Positions 35,634-43,728 of a DNA stretch of 64,000 nucleotides are shown here, piece by piece. Source of the stretch: VXPQ01 sp965232485 (GTDB taxonomy: Bacteria; Bacteroidota; Rhodothermia; Rhodothermales; VXPQ01); NCBI GenBank assembly GCA_965232485.1, contig OZ246975.1, forward strand, positions 1 to 64,000, read 5' to 3'. The notes beneath the pieces are model-generated. The model was not told the DNA's origin and did no database searches. It was given only the letters and a program-made list of their open reading frames with translations. Made by a program: the position numbers and the translations under genes. Numbering within the stretch: position 1 is the stretch's first letter; each line of letters starts with the position of its first letter.

Positions 35634-36395
35634 GTGTCGCCAAAGAGGCCGGCGAGCGGGGCGATCTGTGGTTTCGTCCTGCTTTTGTGCGTCGCCGCGC
35701 TGTGTACGGGATGCCGCCGCTCGTCGTCCAGAGCCGCCCTCACTGTGTATGCCGCCGCGTCGCTGACGGATGCGATGGAAGCCTTCGCCGATACGTTTCA
35801 GGTTGCGACGGGCATGCCGGTGACGGTGAACGTGGCGGGCAGTTCTCTTCTGGCCCGGCAGATCGAGCGGGGCGCCGCCGCGGACCTGTTCGTTTCCGCG
35901 CACCCGGACTGGACGGACTATTTGCATGCGGCAGGGCGCATTCTGCCGCCCGTCGAACTGCCTGTCGCCAACCGGCTCGTGCAGGTTCGGCGGCGGGATG
36001 GAGGGCCTTTCGCAAACGAACGCATCGCCCTCGCCGACCCGGATCACGCGCCTGCGGGGATGTATGCCCGCGAGGCATTGTTATGCGAAGGGACCTGGGC
36101 GGCGCTTGCGCCCCGGCTTGCGCCGACGCTCGATGTGCGCGCGGCGGTGGCCGCCGTGGAAGCCGGCGCCGCAGGGGCGGCCATCGCGTATGCTTCCGAC
36201 GCGGCCATGGCGCCGGAATTACAGGTAGAGGAGGTGGTTTCGGAGACGTGTCGCCCCCGGATACGGTACGCGGCGGCGGTGGTGCGGGGGAGCGCGTTTC
36301 AGGAGGACGCCCGGGGCTTCCTGGCCTTGCTGCGAGACCCGGCGGCGGCGCGCCTGTGGCGACGGTACGGGTTCGGGGCCGGGAAAGATAGATAA
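35634..36395 (+). CDS. modA: Molybdate ABC transporter substrate-binding lipoprotein
   Basis: A 253-residue ModA-type binding protein. The GTG at 35634 gives MSPKRPASGAICGFVLLLCVAALCTGC, a lipoprotein signal with lipobox LCTGC. The mature protein begins LTVYAAASLTDAMEAFADTF and contains VNVAGSSLLARQIERGAAADLFVSAHPDW, the ligand-binding segments of ModA, plus DPDHAPAGMYAREAL. It delivers molybdate or tungstate to a ModBC transporter. modB is about 3 kb away on the opposite strand, and modC is not in the window. The start region is created by, or directly abuts, the dispersed repeat, so its leader has been replaced by element sequence. Confidence 0.88.
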   Translation: MSPKRPASGAICGFVLLLCVAALCTGCRRSSSRAALTVYAAASLTDAMEAFADTFQVATGMPVTVNVAGSSLLARQIERGAAADLFVSAHPDWTDYLHAAGRILPPVELPVANRLVQVRRRDGGPFANERIALADPDHAPAGMYAREALLCEGTWAALAPRLAPTLDVRAAVAAVEAGAAGAAIAYASDAAMAPELQVEEVVSETCRPRIRYAAAVVRGSAFQEDARGFLALLRDPAAARLWRRYGFGAGKDR

Positions 36396-36655
36396 AAATT
36401 ATAAAAAAATTTTGGCGCGGAGCTATTTTTCTTGAATTTTTCATTTTTATGTCGTATAAATGCTTATGCGGTTTTTGGTTGACAGCGGATGCAGGGCACA
36501 TCAACGGCGCGAAACCGCAGACGATACCCGTTCACGGGCAGGTTTTTTTCCGACGCATCAGGCGGAGGAAGACAAAGCCAGTAGTAAGACGCGGTTTCGC
36601 CGCCCATGGCCACGACCCGGAACGATAACTGACTGTGTAACCTCAAACGCGGTTA
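36396..36655. other. AT-rich intergenic region, no gene recognised
   Basis: About 260 bases after modA. The first 80 are strongly AT-rich, with runs of A and T that could serve as a terminator or promoter. A TTGACA box is visible at 36479-36484, but I see no matching -10 at a normal distance. Nothing here resembles a known riboswitch to my reading. Confidence 0.3.
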
Positions 36656-37801
36656 ATGATGAATTCAGGTTCCAGGTGGTTCGCATACGCTATAGCGTTT
36701 TTCTTCGCCGCGCCCATCGGGGCGCAGGACGTCACATGGGAGTATCAGAATACGGAGGACGTCACATGGACGTACGTGAGCGAGTACGAGGCGACATTCT
36801 ACATTGTTCGCGGAACGAACGACTACGTTGATAGTCCTGGGCAAAATACGCTGTGCAGACATATAGCCGAAGGCCTGGGAGTTGACCGACCGGTATTTCA
36901 CGGCTGGGATCTGGACAAGAAGCCAGACGTATGGCCTGACTGGATTATGCGCGGCGGTAACTTGAATGGATATGAAGAAGGCACTCTTCCAGGGGTACGT
37001 CTAAATAGATGTTGGGGAAGAGAGGTTACGCCCGTGGCGGAGAATCACGCCGAGCTTGGGATGGCGGGCGAGCTGTTCGTAAACAACGGCGGCGAAAGAT
37101 TGACCATCGCGGTGCATATCGTCGACGACAGGCCTAACTTGCCCGAACCGCCCGCTGGCCCGCAACCGGAATATGAGGTTTGCATCAATGGCGGCGGAAC
37201 GATCATAGAGGGCGAGGACGCGGTTTTTACGTTCGACGTTCGGCGGGCTCCAGAGAATGGCAAGGTCATGTTCCGGGTGTCCCAGCGTAACGGCGATGAT
37301 TTTCTCGTGCCCGGCGAAGAGGGAACAAGGCATAACGTGTCCATTCAAGGCAGCGTGAACGTGAAGACGGTGGATGACAATCAGGCGGAGGCGTATGGAC
37401 TGATAATGGTGTCAGTGGCGCACTATGGGGGGCGGAACGACGACGAAGCGTGCGGCGCCGTAATGGTCGAAGTCATGGTGCTCGACAACGATGGAGGCAA
37501 TCTCGTCGAGATCGTTTCTGCGGAGACGGGCGAGCTGCCGGCGGCGTTGGGGCTGGAGCAGAACTACCCGAACCCGTTCAGCCGGTCTACGACGATCAGG
37601 TTCACTCTCGACGCCGCCCGGCGCATACGCATAGAGGTATACGACATGATCGGTCGCAAGGTAGACGTGCTCGCTTCAGGGACATACCCTGCAGGCGCAC
37701 ATGCGGTGTCCTGGACCGCCGGCCATCTGGCTCAAGGTCAATATGTCTATGCGCTGGAGTCGGATGCGGGGCGCGAATCAAGAATCATGCATATCTATTA
37801 G
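36656..37801 (+). CDS. Secreted protein with Calx-beta-like domain and T9SS type A sorting domain
   Basis: A 381-residue protein. It has a signal peptide (WFAYAIAFFFAAPIGAQ), then a short internal duplication (DVTWEYQNTEDVTWTY), a middle Cys-containing region, a Calx-beta-like domain (about residues 175-280: INGGGTIIEGEDAVFTFDVRRAP, DFLVPGEEGTRHNVSI, VEVMVLDNDGG) and a C-terminal type IX secretion sorting domain (ALGLEQNYPNPFSRSTTIRF, then YDMIGRKVDVL, ending RIMHIY). It is therefore exported by the T9SS and attached to or released from the cell surface. Its function is unknown. Its TAG stop shares the final G with the first base of a dispersed repeat. Confidence 0.85.
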   Translation: MMNSGSRWFAYAIAFFFAAPIGAQDVTWEYQNTEDVTWTYVSEYEATFYIVRGTNDYVDSPGQNTLCRHIAEGLGVDRPVFHGWDLDKKPDVWPDWIMRGGNLNGYEEGTLPGVRLNRCWGREVTPVAENHAELGMAGELFVNNGGERLTIAVHIVDDRPNLPEPPAGPQPEYEVCINGGGTIIEGEDAVFTFDVRRAPENGKVMFRVSQRNGDDFLVPGEEGTRHNVSIQGSVNVKTVDDNQAEAYGLIMVSVAHYGGRNDDEACGAVMVEVMVLDNDGGNLVEIVSAETGELPAALGLEQNYPNPFSRSTTIRFTLDAARRIRIEVYDMIGRKVDVLASGTYPAGAHAVSWTAGHLAQGQYVYALESDAGRESRIMHIY

Positions 37802-37950
37802 GACGCTCTGCTTAAGTCCACTTTGATCAGCGCTTTGCTTTTACGCGTAAAGTACGGCATGGCGGCGTCGTTGAAATCAGCGAAAAACACGGCGGATTCG
37901 GGGCGTCGCGGTCGTGAAGCGCCTTTCGGGAGGCAGACAGGCGCGCGCCG
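37801..37950 (+). repeat. Dispersed repeat, right end missing
   Basis: It begins GGACGCTCTGCTTAAGTC. The following bases closely match the copy at 47307 (CACTTTGATCAGCG, the conserved GTCGTTGAAATCAGCGAAAA and ACACGGCGGATTCG) and the inverted copy at 23210 (GAAGCGCC-TTCGGGAGGCAGACA). Similarity fades near 37950, and no terminal inverted repeat closes it before the 3' end of the convergent Sel1 gene at 37984. Confidence 0.8.
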
Positions 37951-37983
37951 CCGTCGCACTGCGGCGTCGCGCGGCGAAGAAGA

Positions 37984-38400
37984 CTACCCCTTCATCTGCT
38001 TGACGAAATCCTCCCAGTCGTCTTCGTCCAGGCCGGACGACTTGTCGTAATCCTGAATCATGCGCATCAAAGCTTGTCCGTCGCCGCGTTCAAGCACATA
38101 CTTCGGTTTCAAGTTCACGGCTTCGGGCAATCCCTGCGCTTCCGCCCGGTAAAGCCATTTCTGGCTTTCTTCAAGGGCGCCTTCGACCCCCTCTTTCGCT
38201 ACCATGCACTTCAGCAATAGCAGCATGCCCAGTTTTAATTGCGCGCCGGCGTGATTCTGTATGGCGGCCTGCCGGAACCACGCCATCGCTTCCGCAAAGT
38301 CTTTCGGTACGCCCACGCCCTTGACGTACATATTGCCCAATCTGTACTGGGCCCGGGCGTTGCCCTGCGCCGCGGCCTGTTGAGTGAGGTTGGCGTCCAT
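37984..38400 (-). CDS. Sel1-repeat protein
   Basis: A 138-residue protein with about three Sel1-like TPR repeats. The clearest are AQGNARAQYRLGNMYVKGVGVPKDFAEAMAWFRQAA and NHAGAQLKLGMLLL; a third is degenerate (ALEESQKWLYRAEAQGLPEA). There is no signal peptide, so it is probably a cytoplasmic protein-interaction module. The partner is unknown. It lies 26 bases downstream of the TPM-domain gene on the same strand, so the two probably share a transcript. Confidence 0.82.
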   Translation of the reverse strand: MDANLTQQAAAQGNARAQYRLGNMYVKGVGVPKDFAEAMAWFRQAAIQNHAGAQLKLGMLLLLKCMVAKEGVEGALEESQKWLYRAEAQGLPEAVNLKPKYVLERGDGQALMRMIQDYDKSSGLDEDDWEDFVKQMKG

Positions 38401-38426
38401 GGCAGATCGTCAGAGCGGCCTGAATA

Positions 38427-39080
38427 TCAGCCTATCCGCAGTGCGTCGGACAATTCGTTGGCGTCGTCGTCGCGGCGTTCGACCTGGCTCGCTTCAAGCA
38501 GGTCGCCGCACATCCGGATAGCCTCGACCAGGCCGTCCGCAAAGCGACCGCTTCGCACGCCATCCCGGATGCAGGCCACGATATCTGTCCAGTCATCCGC
38601 GGACACTTGTGCATTAATGCCTGCATCGCCCAGCACCTCGATGCGGTGCTCCCAAAGCGATACGAAGATCAGGACGCCGGTGCGTTCCCGCGTGGCGAAC
38701 ACCTCTTCCTCCACAAAGGCCTTCATGGCCCGCCGGTGCACAGACCGCGTCAGCCAGGCGGAGCCCGCCAGCAGACGTCCAAGCGGCGGCGCGAAAGCGC
38801 TCAACGCGCCTCCGGCCATGCCCGAAGCCAGCGCCAGCGTAGCCGTGCCCCATCCCGTATGGAGCCACGCCAGCCCCCATCCTTCATAGAATCGGAATAT
38901 CGCTGCCGTACAAGCCAGCGCCAGCGCGGCGGCAATGCCTGCGCCTTTCCATGCGATCCCCTCGTACGTATCGCTGCGCGGTACGACGTACGGGACGATT
39001 TCGCCCGACGTACGGCGCTCCGCCTCGGCTACCGCCTGCTGGATGCGTGTCAGGTCGTCGCTCGATAGTCGCTCTTTCAT
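38427..39080 (-). CDS. TPM-domain membrane protein
   Basis: A 217-residue protein. RIQQAVAEAERRTSGEIVPYVVPRSDTY is the start of a TPM (TLP18.3/Psb32/MOLO-1) domain. Two membrane segments follow (AGIAAALALACTAAIFRF and a second near ATLALASGMAGGALSAFA), then the second half of the domain (TRERTGVLIFVSLWEHRIEVLGDAGINAQV, ADGLVEAI). TPM proteins are poorly understood; plant relatives act in photosystem repair and show phosphatase activity. The start at 39080 is the ATG closest to the domain; the frame stays open beyond it without similarity. Confidence 0.85.
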   Translation of the reverse strand: MKERLSSDDLTRIQQAVAEAERRTSGEIVPYVVPRSDTYEGIAWKGAGIAAALALACTAAIFRFYEGWGLAWLHTGWGTATLALASGMAGGALSAFAPPLGRLLAGSAWLTRSVHRRAMKAFVEEEVFATRERTGVLIFVSLWEHRIEVLGDAGINAQVSADDWTDIVACIRDGVRSGRFADGLVEAIRMCGDLLEASQVERRDDDANELSDALRIG

Positions 39081-39183
39081 AACGCCTCTTGAATTATGAC
39101 GATTCGCTCGCTTGCGGCGGGACATTCGGGCCAGGGCCAGGTTGGTTCGAAAACCCGCGAGAATCACAAGGCCCGCCGGTCCG

Positions 39184-39921
39184 TCAGGCGCCTGGACGAT
39201 CTGCCCGGCTCGGCAAGCGCCGCCGCAGCGCAGCATGCGCCGCAAGACTGGCGACGGACAACAGGACCGCTACCAGAACGAGCCGCAGCGCCGCTCGCTC
39301 GCCGCCCATGCGATGTATCTCCGTAAAGATAGCCAATGGAAGCGTACGCGTTTCGGACGGAATGTTGCCCGCCAGCACAATGGTCGCGCCGAATTCACCC
39401 AGCGCGCGGGCAAAGGCGATTGCGACGCCGGCGGCGATAGCCCGCCCCGCGAGCGGCGCCGTGACATGCCGAAAGACGGCTGTCCGCGTGCCGCCGTATA
39501 CATATCCGGCCTCTTCCCAGGAGGGATCGACCTGTTCGAAGCCGACGCGCATGGTTTGCACCATCAGGGGAAACGCGACAATGCCCGCCGCCACGGCGGC
39601 CCCGAACCATCCAAAGGCGATGCGTATCCCGAGCGCGGATTCCAGCCAGCCCCCGATGGCTGCTTCCGGGCTCAGCAGAATGAGCAATATCCACCCCGTC
39701 ACGACCGGCGGCAGCACCAGCGGCAATTGCACGAGGTTCTCCGCGACGAACGCCATCGGCAGTCGATTTCGGGCGAGCAGATACGCCAGCGCCACCCCGA
39801 TCGGCGCCGTAATCAGCACAGCGACCGCCGCTACGCGCAGCGAAAGCCCGACCGCTTCCCATTCGGCCAGCGTGAGCATGAAGCCCGGAAAAAGGTTGCC
39901 TGTAAAAAGATGCGTCGCCAT
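39184..39921 (-). CDS. modB: Molybdate ABC transporter permease
   Basis: A 245-residue inner-membrane permease with about five membrane helices. It has the binding-protein-dependent transport EAA loop EEAGYVYGGTRTAVFRHVTAPLAGRAI and the ModB-type segment FARALGEFGATIVLAGNIPSETRTLPLAIF. It would pair with ModA (encoded at 35634) and an ATPase ModC not present here. It is transcribed away from the suf cluster, with a pair of 8-bp direct repeats just upstream of its start. Confidence 0.92.
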   Translation of the reverse strand: MATHLFTGNLFPGFMLTLAEWEAVGLSLRVAAVAVLITAPIGVALAYLLARNRLPMAFVAENLVQLPLVLPPVVTGWILLILLSPEAAIGGWLESALGIRIAFGWFGAAVAAGIVAFPLMVQTMRVGFEQVDPSWEEAGYVYGGTRTAVFRHVTAPLAGRAIAAGVAIAFARALGEFGATIVLAGNIPSETRTLPLAIFTEIHRMGGERAALRLVLVAVLLSVASLAAHAALRRRLPSRADRPGA

Positions 39922-39953
39922 GTGTTACGTTCGCATTACAACGGCAATGCATT

Positions 39954-39972
39954 GTATTGCATAGGTATTGCA
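39954..39972. promoter_or_regulatory. Direct repeat upstream of modB, possible operator
   Basis: GTATTGCA occurs at 39954-39961 and again at 39965-39972, 11 bases apart (one helical turn), 33-51 bases upstream of the modB ATG. This spacing suits a regulator binding one face of the DNA. The regulator is unknown, and this does not match the E. coli ModE box as I remember it. Confidence 0.3.
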
Positions 39973-40053
39973 AAAATTATCTGCTTGCATCGTCGCTGGC
40001 GTTTCCCGCAAGGGTAAGGCGCTCGTCGGGCAGGCCCGGGTCGATGGAGCCCC

Positions 40054-40407
40054 TTACATGAATCCCAGTTCGAGTCGGGCTTCCTCGGACATCATGTCGG
40101 GAGAAAAAGGCGGATCGAAGGTCAGGATCACCGTCGATTCGTCCACATCCGGGAGCATGCCAATGGCCGCCTCGACTTGCTGGGGGAGCACATCGGCAAC
40201 CGGGCAATTGGGGGCGGTCAGGGTCATTCGGACAAAAACGGATTTGTTATTCACGCGAATTTCATAAATAAGTCCGAGGTCGTAGATATTCACCGGAATT
40301 TCCGGGTCGAAAATGCTTTTGAGCACATCGACGACCTGGGCCTCAAGGTCTTTCGCCTGTTGCTTTTCTTCTTGCTCGTTCTGTTCGGTCGATGTTGTTT
40401 CTTCCAT
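40054..40407 (-). CDS. sufT: SufT-type iron-sulfur assembly factor (DUF59/MIP18 family)
   Basis: A 117-residue protein. A charged, Gln/Glu-rich N-terminus precedes the DUF59 domain: VVDVLKSIFDPEIPVNIYDLGLIYEI, then LTAPNCPVADVLP with the conserved Cys, and TFDPPFSPDMMSEEARLELGF. SufT/MIP18 proteins help mature Fe-S proteins. It is the last gene of the sufBCDSE cluster, 87 bases after sufE, supporting that role. Confidence 0.9.
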   Translation of the reverse strand: MEETTSTEQNEQEEKQQAKDLEAQVVDVLKSIFDPEIPVNIYDLGLIYEIRVNNKSVFVRMTLTAPNCPVADVLPQQVEAAIGMLPDVDESTVILTFDPPFSPDMMSEEARLELGFM

Positions 40408-40494
40408 GGGTCCGTCGGGAAAATGCCTGTTTGCGATGCGGGAATTTAGTCCGTTATGGCCCTGTTTTGTCCAATGGCGCTGCGCCGCCGGGCC

Positions 40495-40926
40495 TTACGC
40501 CGTCTTCGAATGCCTCCGCGCAAAACGCTTGAGTTGTTTGACCATGGAGGCCAGGCCGTTTCTTCGCGTGGACGAAAGGTGATCCTTCATGCCGATTTCG
40601 TCCAGAAACGCCAGATCGGTTTCGACGATGTCTTCCGGAGGTTGCCCGGACAGGACCTGGATCAACAGCGCTACGAGGCCCTTCGTAATGAGCGCATCGC
40701 TGTCGCCTTCGTAGAACACCAGCCCGTTTTTCATTTCCGGATGAACCCATACCTGGGCCTGGCAGCCGTGAATCCGGTGTTCTTCGGTCTTGTAGCGCGG
40801 ATCGAGCGGGGGCAGGCCCTGCCCGATCTCGATGAGATATTCGTATTTTCCCATCCAGTCGTCGAAGAGGCCGAACTCTTCCACGATGTTCTGGGCGCGT
40901 TCCCGAATCGTTCCTTGTGCCGCCAT
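40495..40926 (-). CDS. sufE: Cysteine desulfurase sulfur acceptor SufE
   Basis: A 143-residue SufE. IVEEFGLFDDWMGKYEYLIEIGQGLPPL is followed by the active-site cysteine in HRIHGCQAQVWV and by the helical end DLAFLDEIGMKDHLSSTRRNGLASMVKQL. It takes persulfide sulfur from SufS and passes it to the SufBCD scaffold. It starts 23 bases after the sufS stop. The start ATG is on the complement of 40924-40926. Confidence 0.93.
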   Translation of the reverse strand: MAAQGTIRERAQNIVEEFGLFDDWMGKYEYLIEIGQGLPPLDPRYKTEEHRIHGCQAQVWVHPEMKNGLVFYEGDSDALITKGLVALLIQVLSGQPPEDIVETDLAFLDEIGMKDHLSSTRRNGLASMVKQLKRFARRHSKTA

Positions 40927-40949
40927 GTTCGCCACGCAAGTTCCGGCGT

Positions 40950-42203
40950 TTACCCGAGCATCTCCCGGACGCGTCGTACGCCATCGACCAGCGCGTCCAC
41001 TTCTTCGAACGTGTTGTACAGGGCAAAAGAAGCCCGCACGGTGCCTGGTATGCCGAACCGCCTCATCAGCGGTTGGGCGCAATGGTGTCCCGTGCGCACT
41101 GCAATGCCTAATCTGTCCAGAATGGTTCCTGCGTCGTAGGGGTGTATGTCGCCGATCAGAAAAGAAAGCACGCTCGCCTTGTTCGTTGCGGTTCCGACCA
41201 GGCGAATGCCTTCGATTTGCAAAAGCTGTCCGGTGGCGTAGTCGAGCAGGTCGCGTTCGTACGCCGCAATGCGATCCTGACCCACCCCTTCCAGAAAATC
41301 TATGGCTTCGGCGAACGCCAGCGCATCGGCGATGTTCGGCGTGCCCGCCTCGAATTTGTGCGGCGGTTCGCTGTAGGTCGTTTGCTCGAACGTGACCGTT
41401 TCGATCATGTCGCCGCCGCCTTGCCAGGGGGCCATGGTTTCCAGGTGCTCCGGTTTTGCATAGAGGACGCCGACGCCGGTTGGCCCGAACATCTTGTGCG
41501 AAGAGAGCGCATAGAAATCGCAGTCCAGCGCTTGCACGTCTATTTTCATGTGCGGCGCTGCTTGCGCGCCGTCCACGACGACCGGTATGCCCATATCGTG
41601 CGCCTGCTGGATCATGGGTTTCAGCGGATTGATCGTGCCGAGGGCATTGGACACATGCCCAATGGCCAGCAGGCGGACGCGCTCGCCAAGCAGCCGTTCG
41701 AATTCTTCGTAGATGATTTCGCCCGCGTCCGATACGGGAATGGCCCGGACCCGCGCCCCTTGCGCTTCGCAGAGCATTTGCCACGGAACGATGTTGGAAT
41801 GATGCTCCATGTGCGAAACGAGCACCACATCGCCTTGCCCGACATGCAGGGGGCCGAACGAGGACGCCACGAGGTTAATGCCTTCCGTGGCGCCCCGAGT
41901 GTACAACACGGCGGATTCGGCGGGGGCATGGATGAAGTCGGCGGCCCGTTTGCGCGCCGCCTCGTAGGCGTCGGTTGCTTCCCGGCTTAGAAAGTGCACG
42001 CCGCGATGCACATTGCTGTGTTCCGACGAGTAGTACCGAACCAGCCGGTCGATGACGGCCTGGGGTTTCTGTGAACTGGCGGCGTTATCCAGATAGATCA
42101 GGGGCTTTCCGTACACTTCGCGCTGGAGCGCCGGGAACAGTTTGCGCACTTCCGCGGGGTCGAATTTCCCCGGAATGTCTTGTATTGCGCCGGTGGCATT
42201 CAT
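40950..42203 (-). CDS. sufS: Cysteine desulfurase SufS
   Basis: A 417-residue PLP-dependent group II desulfurase. IYLDNAASSQKPQAVIDRL lies at the N-terminus, the PLP lysine is in ALSSHKMFGPTGVGVLY and the catalytic cysteine in VRTGHHCAQPLMRRF. It converts cysteine to alanine and passes persulfide to SufE. I chose the ATG at 42203 (MNATGAIQDIPGKFD); the longer frame lacks family similarity. It sits 79 bases after sufD within the suf operon. Confidence 0.94.
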   Translation of the reverse strand: MNATGAIQDIPGKFDPAEVRKLFPALQREVYGKPLIYLDNAASSQKPQAVIDRLVRYYSSEHSNVHRGVHFLSREATDAYEAARKRAADFIHAPAESAVLYTRGATEGINLVASSFGPLHVGQGDVVLVSHMEHHSNIVPWQMLCEAQGARVRAIPVSDAGEIIYEEFERLLGERVRLLAIGHVSNALGTINPLKPMIQQAHDMGIPVVVDGAQAAPHMKIDVQALDCDFYALSSHKMFGPTGVGVLYAKPEHLETMAPWQGGGDMIETVTFEQTTYSEPPHKFEAGTPNIADALAFAEAIDFLEGVGQDRIAAYERDLLDYATGQLLQIEGIRLVGTATNKASVLSFLIGDIHPYDAGTILDRLGIAVRTGHHCAQPLMRRFGIPGTVRASFALYNTFEEVDALVDGVRRVREMLG

Positions 42204-42282
42204 GGACGCCGCCTTCGTATCTGTGAATAAGGCAAGGGCGCCGCATGGCGACGGCTGCCCGGTGTCGTTGGATCGCCCGGCG

Positions 42283-43635
42283 TTATTCGCCAAAAAGGCG
42301 CGTCACGCGTTCGTCGAGCATTTCGCGTAGCGGTTCGATGGATATGCGGTCGAGGACGTCGCCTGCGAACGCATGCAGCAACAGGCCCTGCGCCTGTTGT
42401 TTGCTCATGCCCCGGGAGCGCAGATAAAACAAGGCTTCGGGGTCCAGCTGGCCGGTGGTGGCGCCGTGACTGCATTTTACGTCGTCTGCGTAAATTTCCA
42501 GCTCCGGCTTGGCGTTCATCGTGGCTTCGCTGTTCAGGATGATGGATTTGTTTTCCTGGAAGGCGTTGATGCGCTGCGCATCCTGCCGCACGAACACTTT
42601 GCCGTTGAATACGCCGGAGGCCCGGTCGTTCAGGACGCCTTTGTACAATTCGTTGCTGACGCAGTCCGGTTTCGCATGATCCACGAGCGTGCGGTTGTCC
42701 ACTTGCGTGTCGCCCGCGGGGAGAAACAGGCCGTACAAGTGCGTTTCGCAATGCGGGGCGTTGGGCAGCACGTTCAGATTGTTCCGGACCACATTTCCGC
42801 TAAGCGTTACCGTGGTGGTCGAGAAAGCGCTTTCTGCTTCTTGATACGCATGCGTGGTCGAAACGACGCTGTGGTCGTTGCCCGGATCTTGCACCATATA
42901 CATCTCGACCATGGCCCGCTTGCCCACGAAAATTTCGGTCACGGCATTCGTGAAGGTGGCTTCGCCGGCCAGCCCGCAGCACATATCTATCATCCTGACT
43001 TGCGTGTTTTCCTCGAACGCGAACAGGCGTCGAGGTTGCAGGAACAGGCGTTCGTTCGTTTTCGGGAGATCGAGTACGTGGATCGGTTTTTCGAGGACCG
43101 TTCCCCTGGGAACATATGCGAACAGCCCGTCGCTTGCAAAGGCTGTGTTGAGCGCCGTCAGGCTTTCCGTTTCCCAGTCCGCATAGCGCCCCAGGTGTCG
43201 CCGAAGAATCTCTGGACGCTCGGTCGCCGCGGTTTCCAGGCCGCAGATTACGACGCCTTCCGGGAGGTCGCCGATCCGGGAATGCTTGCTCGAAAAACGT
43301 CCGTTGACAAGCACGACGAGATGGACGTCCAGGTCGGGAAGCAGGCAGGTCCGCCATTGCGCAGGCAACGAATCGGTCGGCGAATCGTCGGTGGGCAGGG
43401 CAAAGCCGCGGGCGAGCGCCTCGGGGATATGCGTATATTTCCAGGCTTCGTTCTTTCTGGAAGGGACGCCCAGGCTGCGGAAGCGATCGAGGGCTTGCCG
43501 CCGAAGTCCTGGCCCGCCGGCGAAGGGGAGGTCAGGCGCCGGCCTCAGTCCGTTTTTCGCCAGTTGGCCGGCGCGCGCTTCGAATGCATCGACGAACGAT
43601 GCTTCGATAGACGAGAGGGCGTGGGGATGCGACAT
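42283..43635 (-). CDS. sufD: Fe-S cluster assembly protein SufD
   Basis: A 450-residue beta-helix protein paralogous to SufB. Conserved parts include PSRKNEAWKYTHI near the N-terminus, VSTTHAYQEAESAFSTTTVTLSGNVVRNNLN, HAKPDCVSNELYKGVLNDRASGVFNGKVFVRQDAQRINAFQ and the end CSHGATTGQLDPEALFYLRSRGMSKQQAQGLLLHAF. SufD forms the SufBC2D scaffold on which clusters are built. It is followed by sufS and preceded by sufC on the same strand. Confidence 0.94.
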   Translation of the reverse strand: MSHPHALSSIEASFVDAFEARAGQLAKNGLRPAPDLPFAGGPGLRRQALDRFRSLGVPSRKNEAWKYTHIPEALARGFALPTDDSPTDSLPAQWRTCLLPDLDVHLVVLVNGRFSSKHSRIGDLPEGVVICGLETAATERPEILRRHLGRYADWETESLTALNTAFASDGLFAYVPRGTVLEKPIHVLDLPKTNERLFLQPRRLFAFEENTQVRMIDMCCGLAGEATFTNAVTEIFVGKRAMVEMYMVQDPGNDHSVVSTTHAYQEAESAFSTTTVTLSGNVVRNNLNVLPNAPHCETHLYGLFLPAGDTQVDNRTLVDHAKPDCVSNELYKGVLNDRASGVFNGKVFVRQDAQRINAFQENKSIILNSEATMNAKPELEIYADDVKCSHGATTGQLDPEALFYLRSRGMSKQQAQGLLLHAFAGDVLDRISIEPLREMLDERVTRLFGE

Positions 43636-43728
43636 ATTCGCGATCAGTTGGATGGGGCGGGCTCGCCGGTTTTTCTGTAATGATCCTGTATGCTCCTGGG
43701 GGCGGCGCGGGACGTCGGCGCGCGGCGG

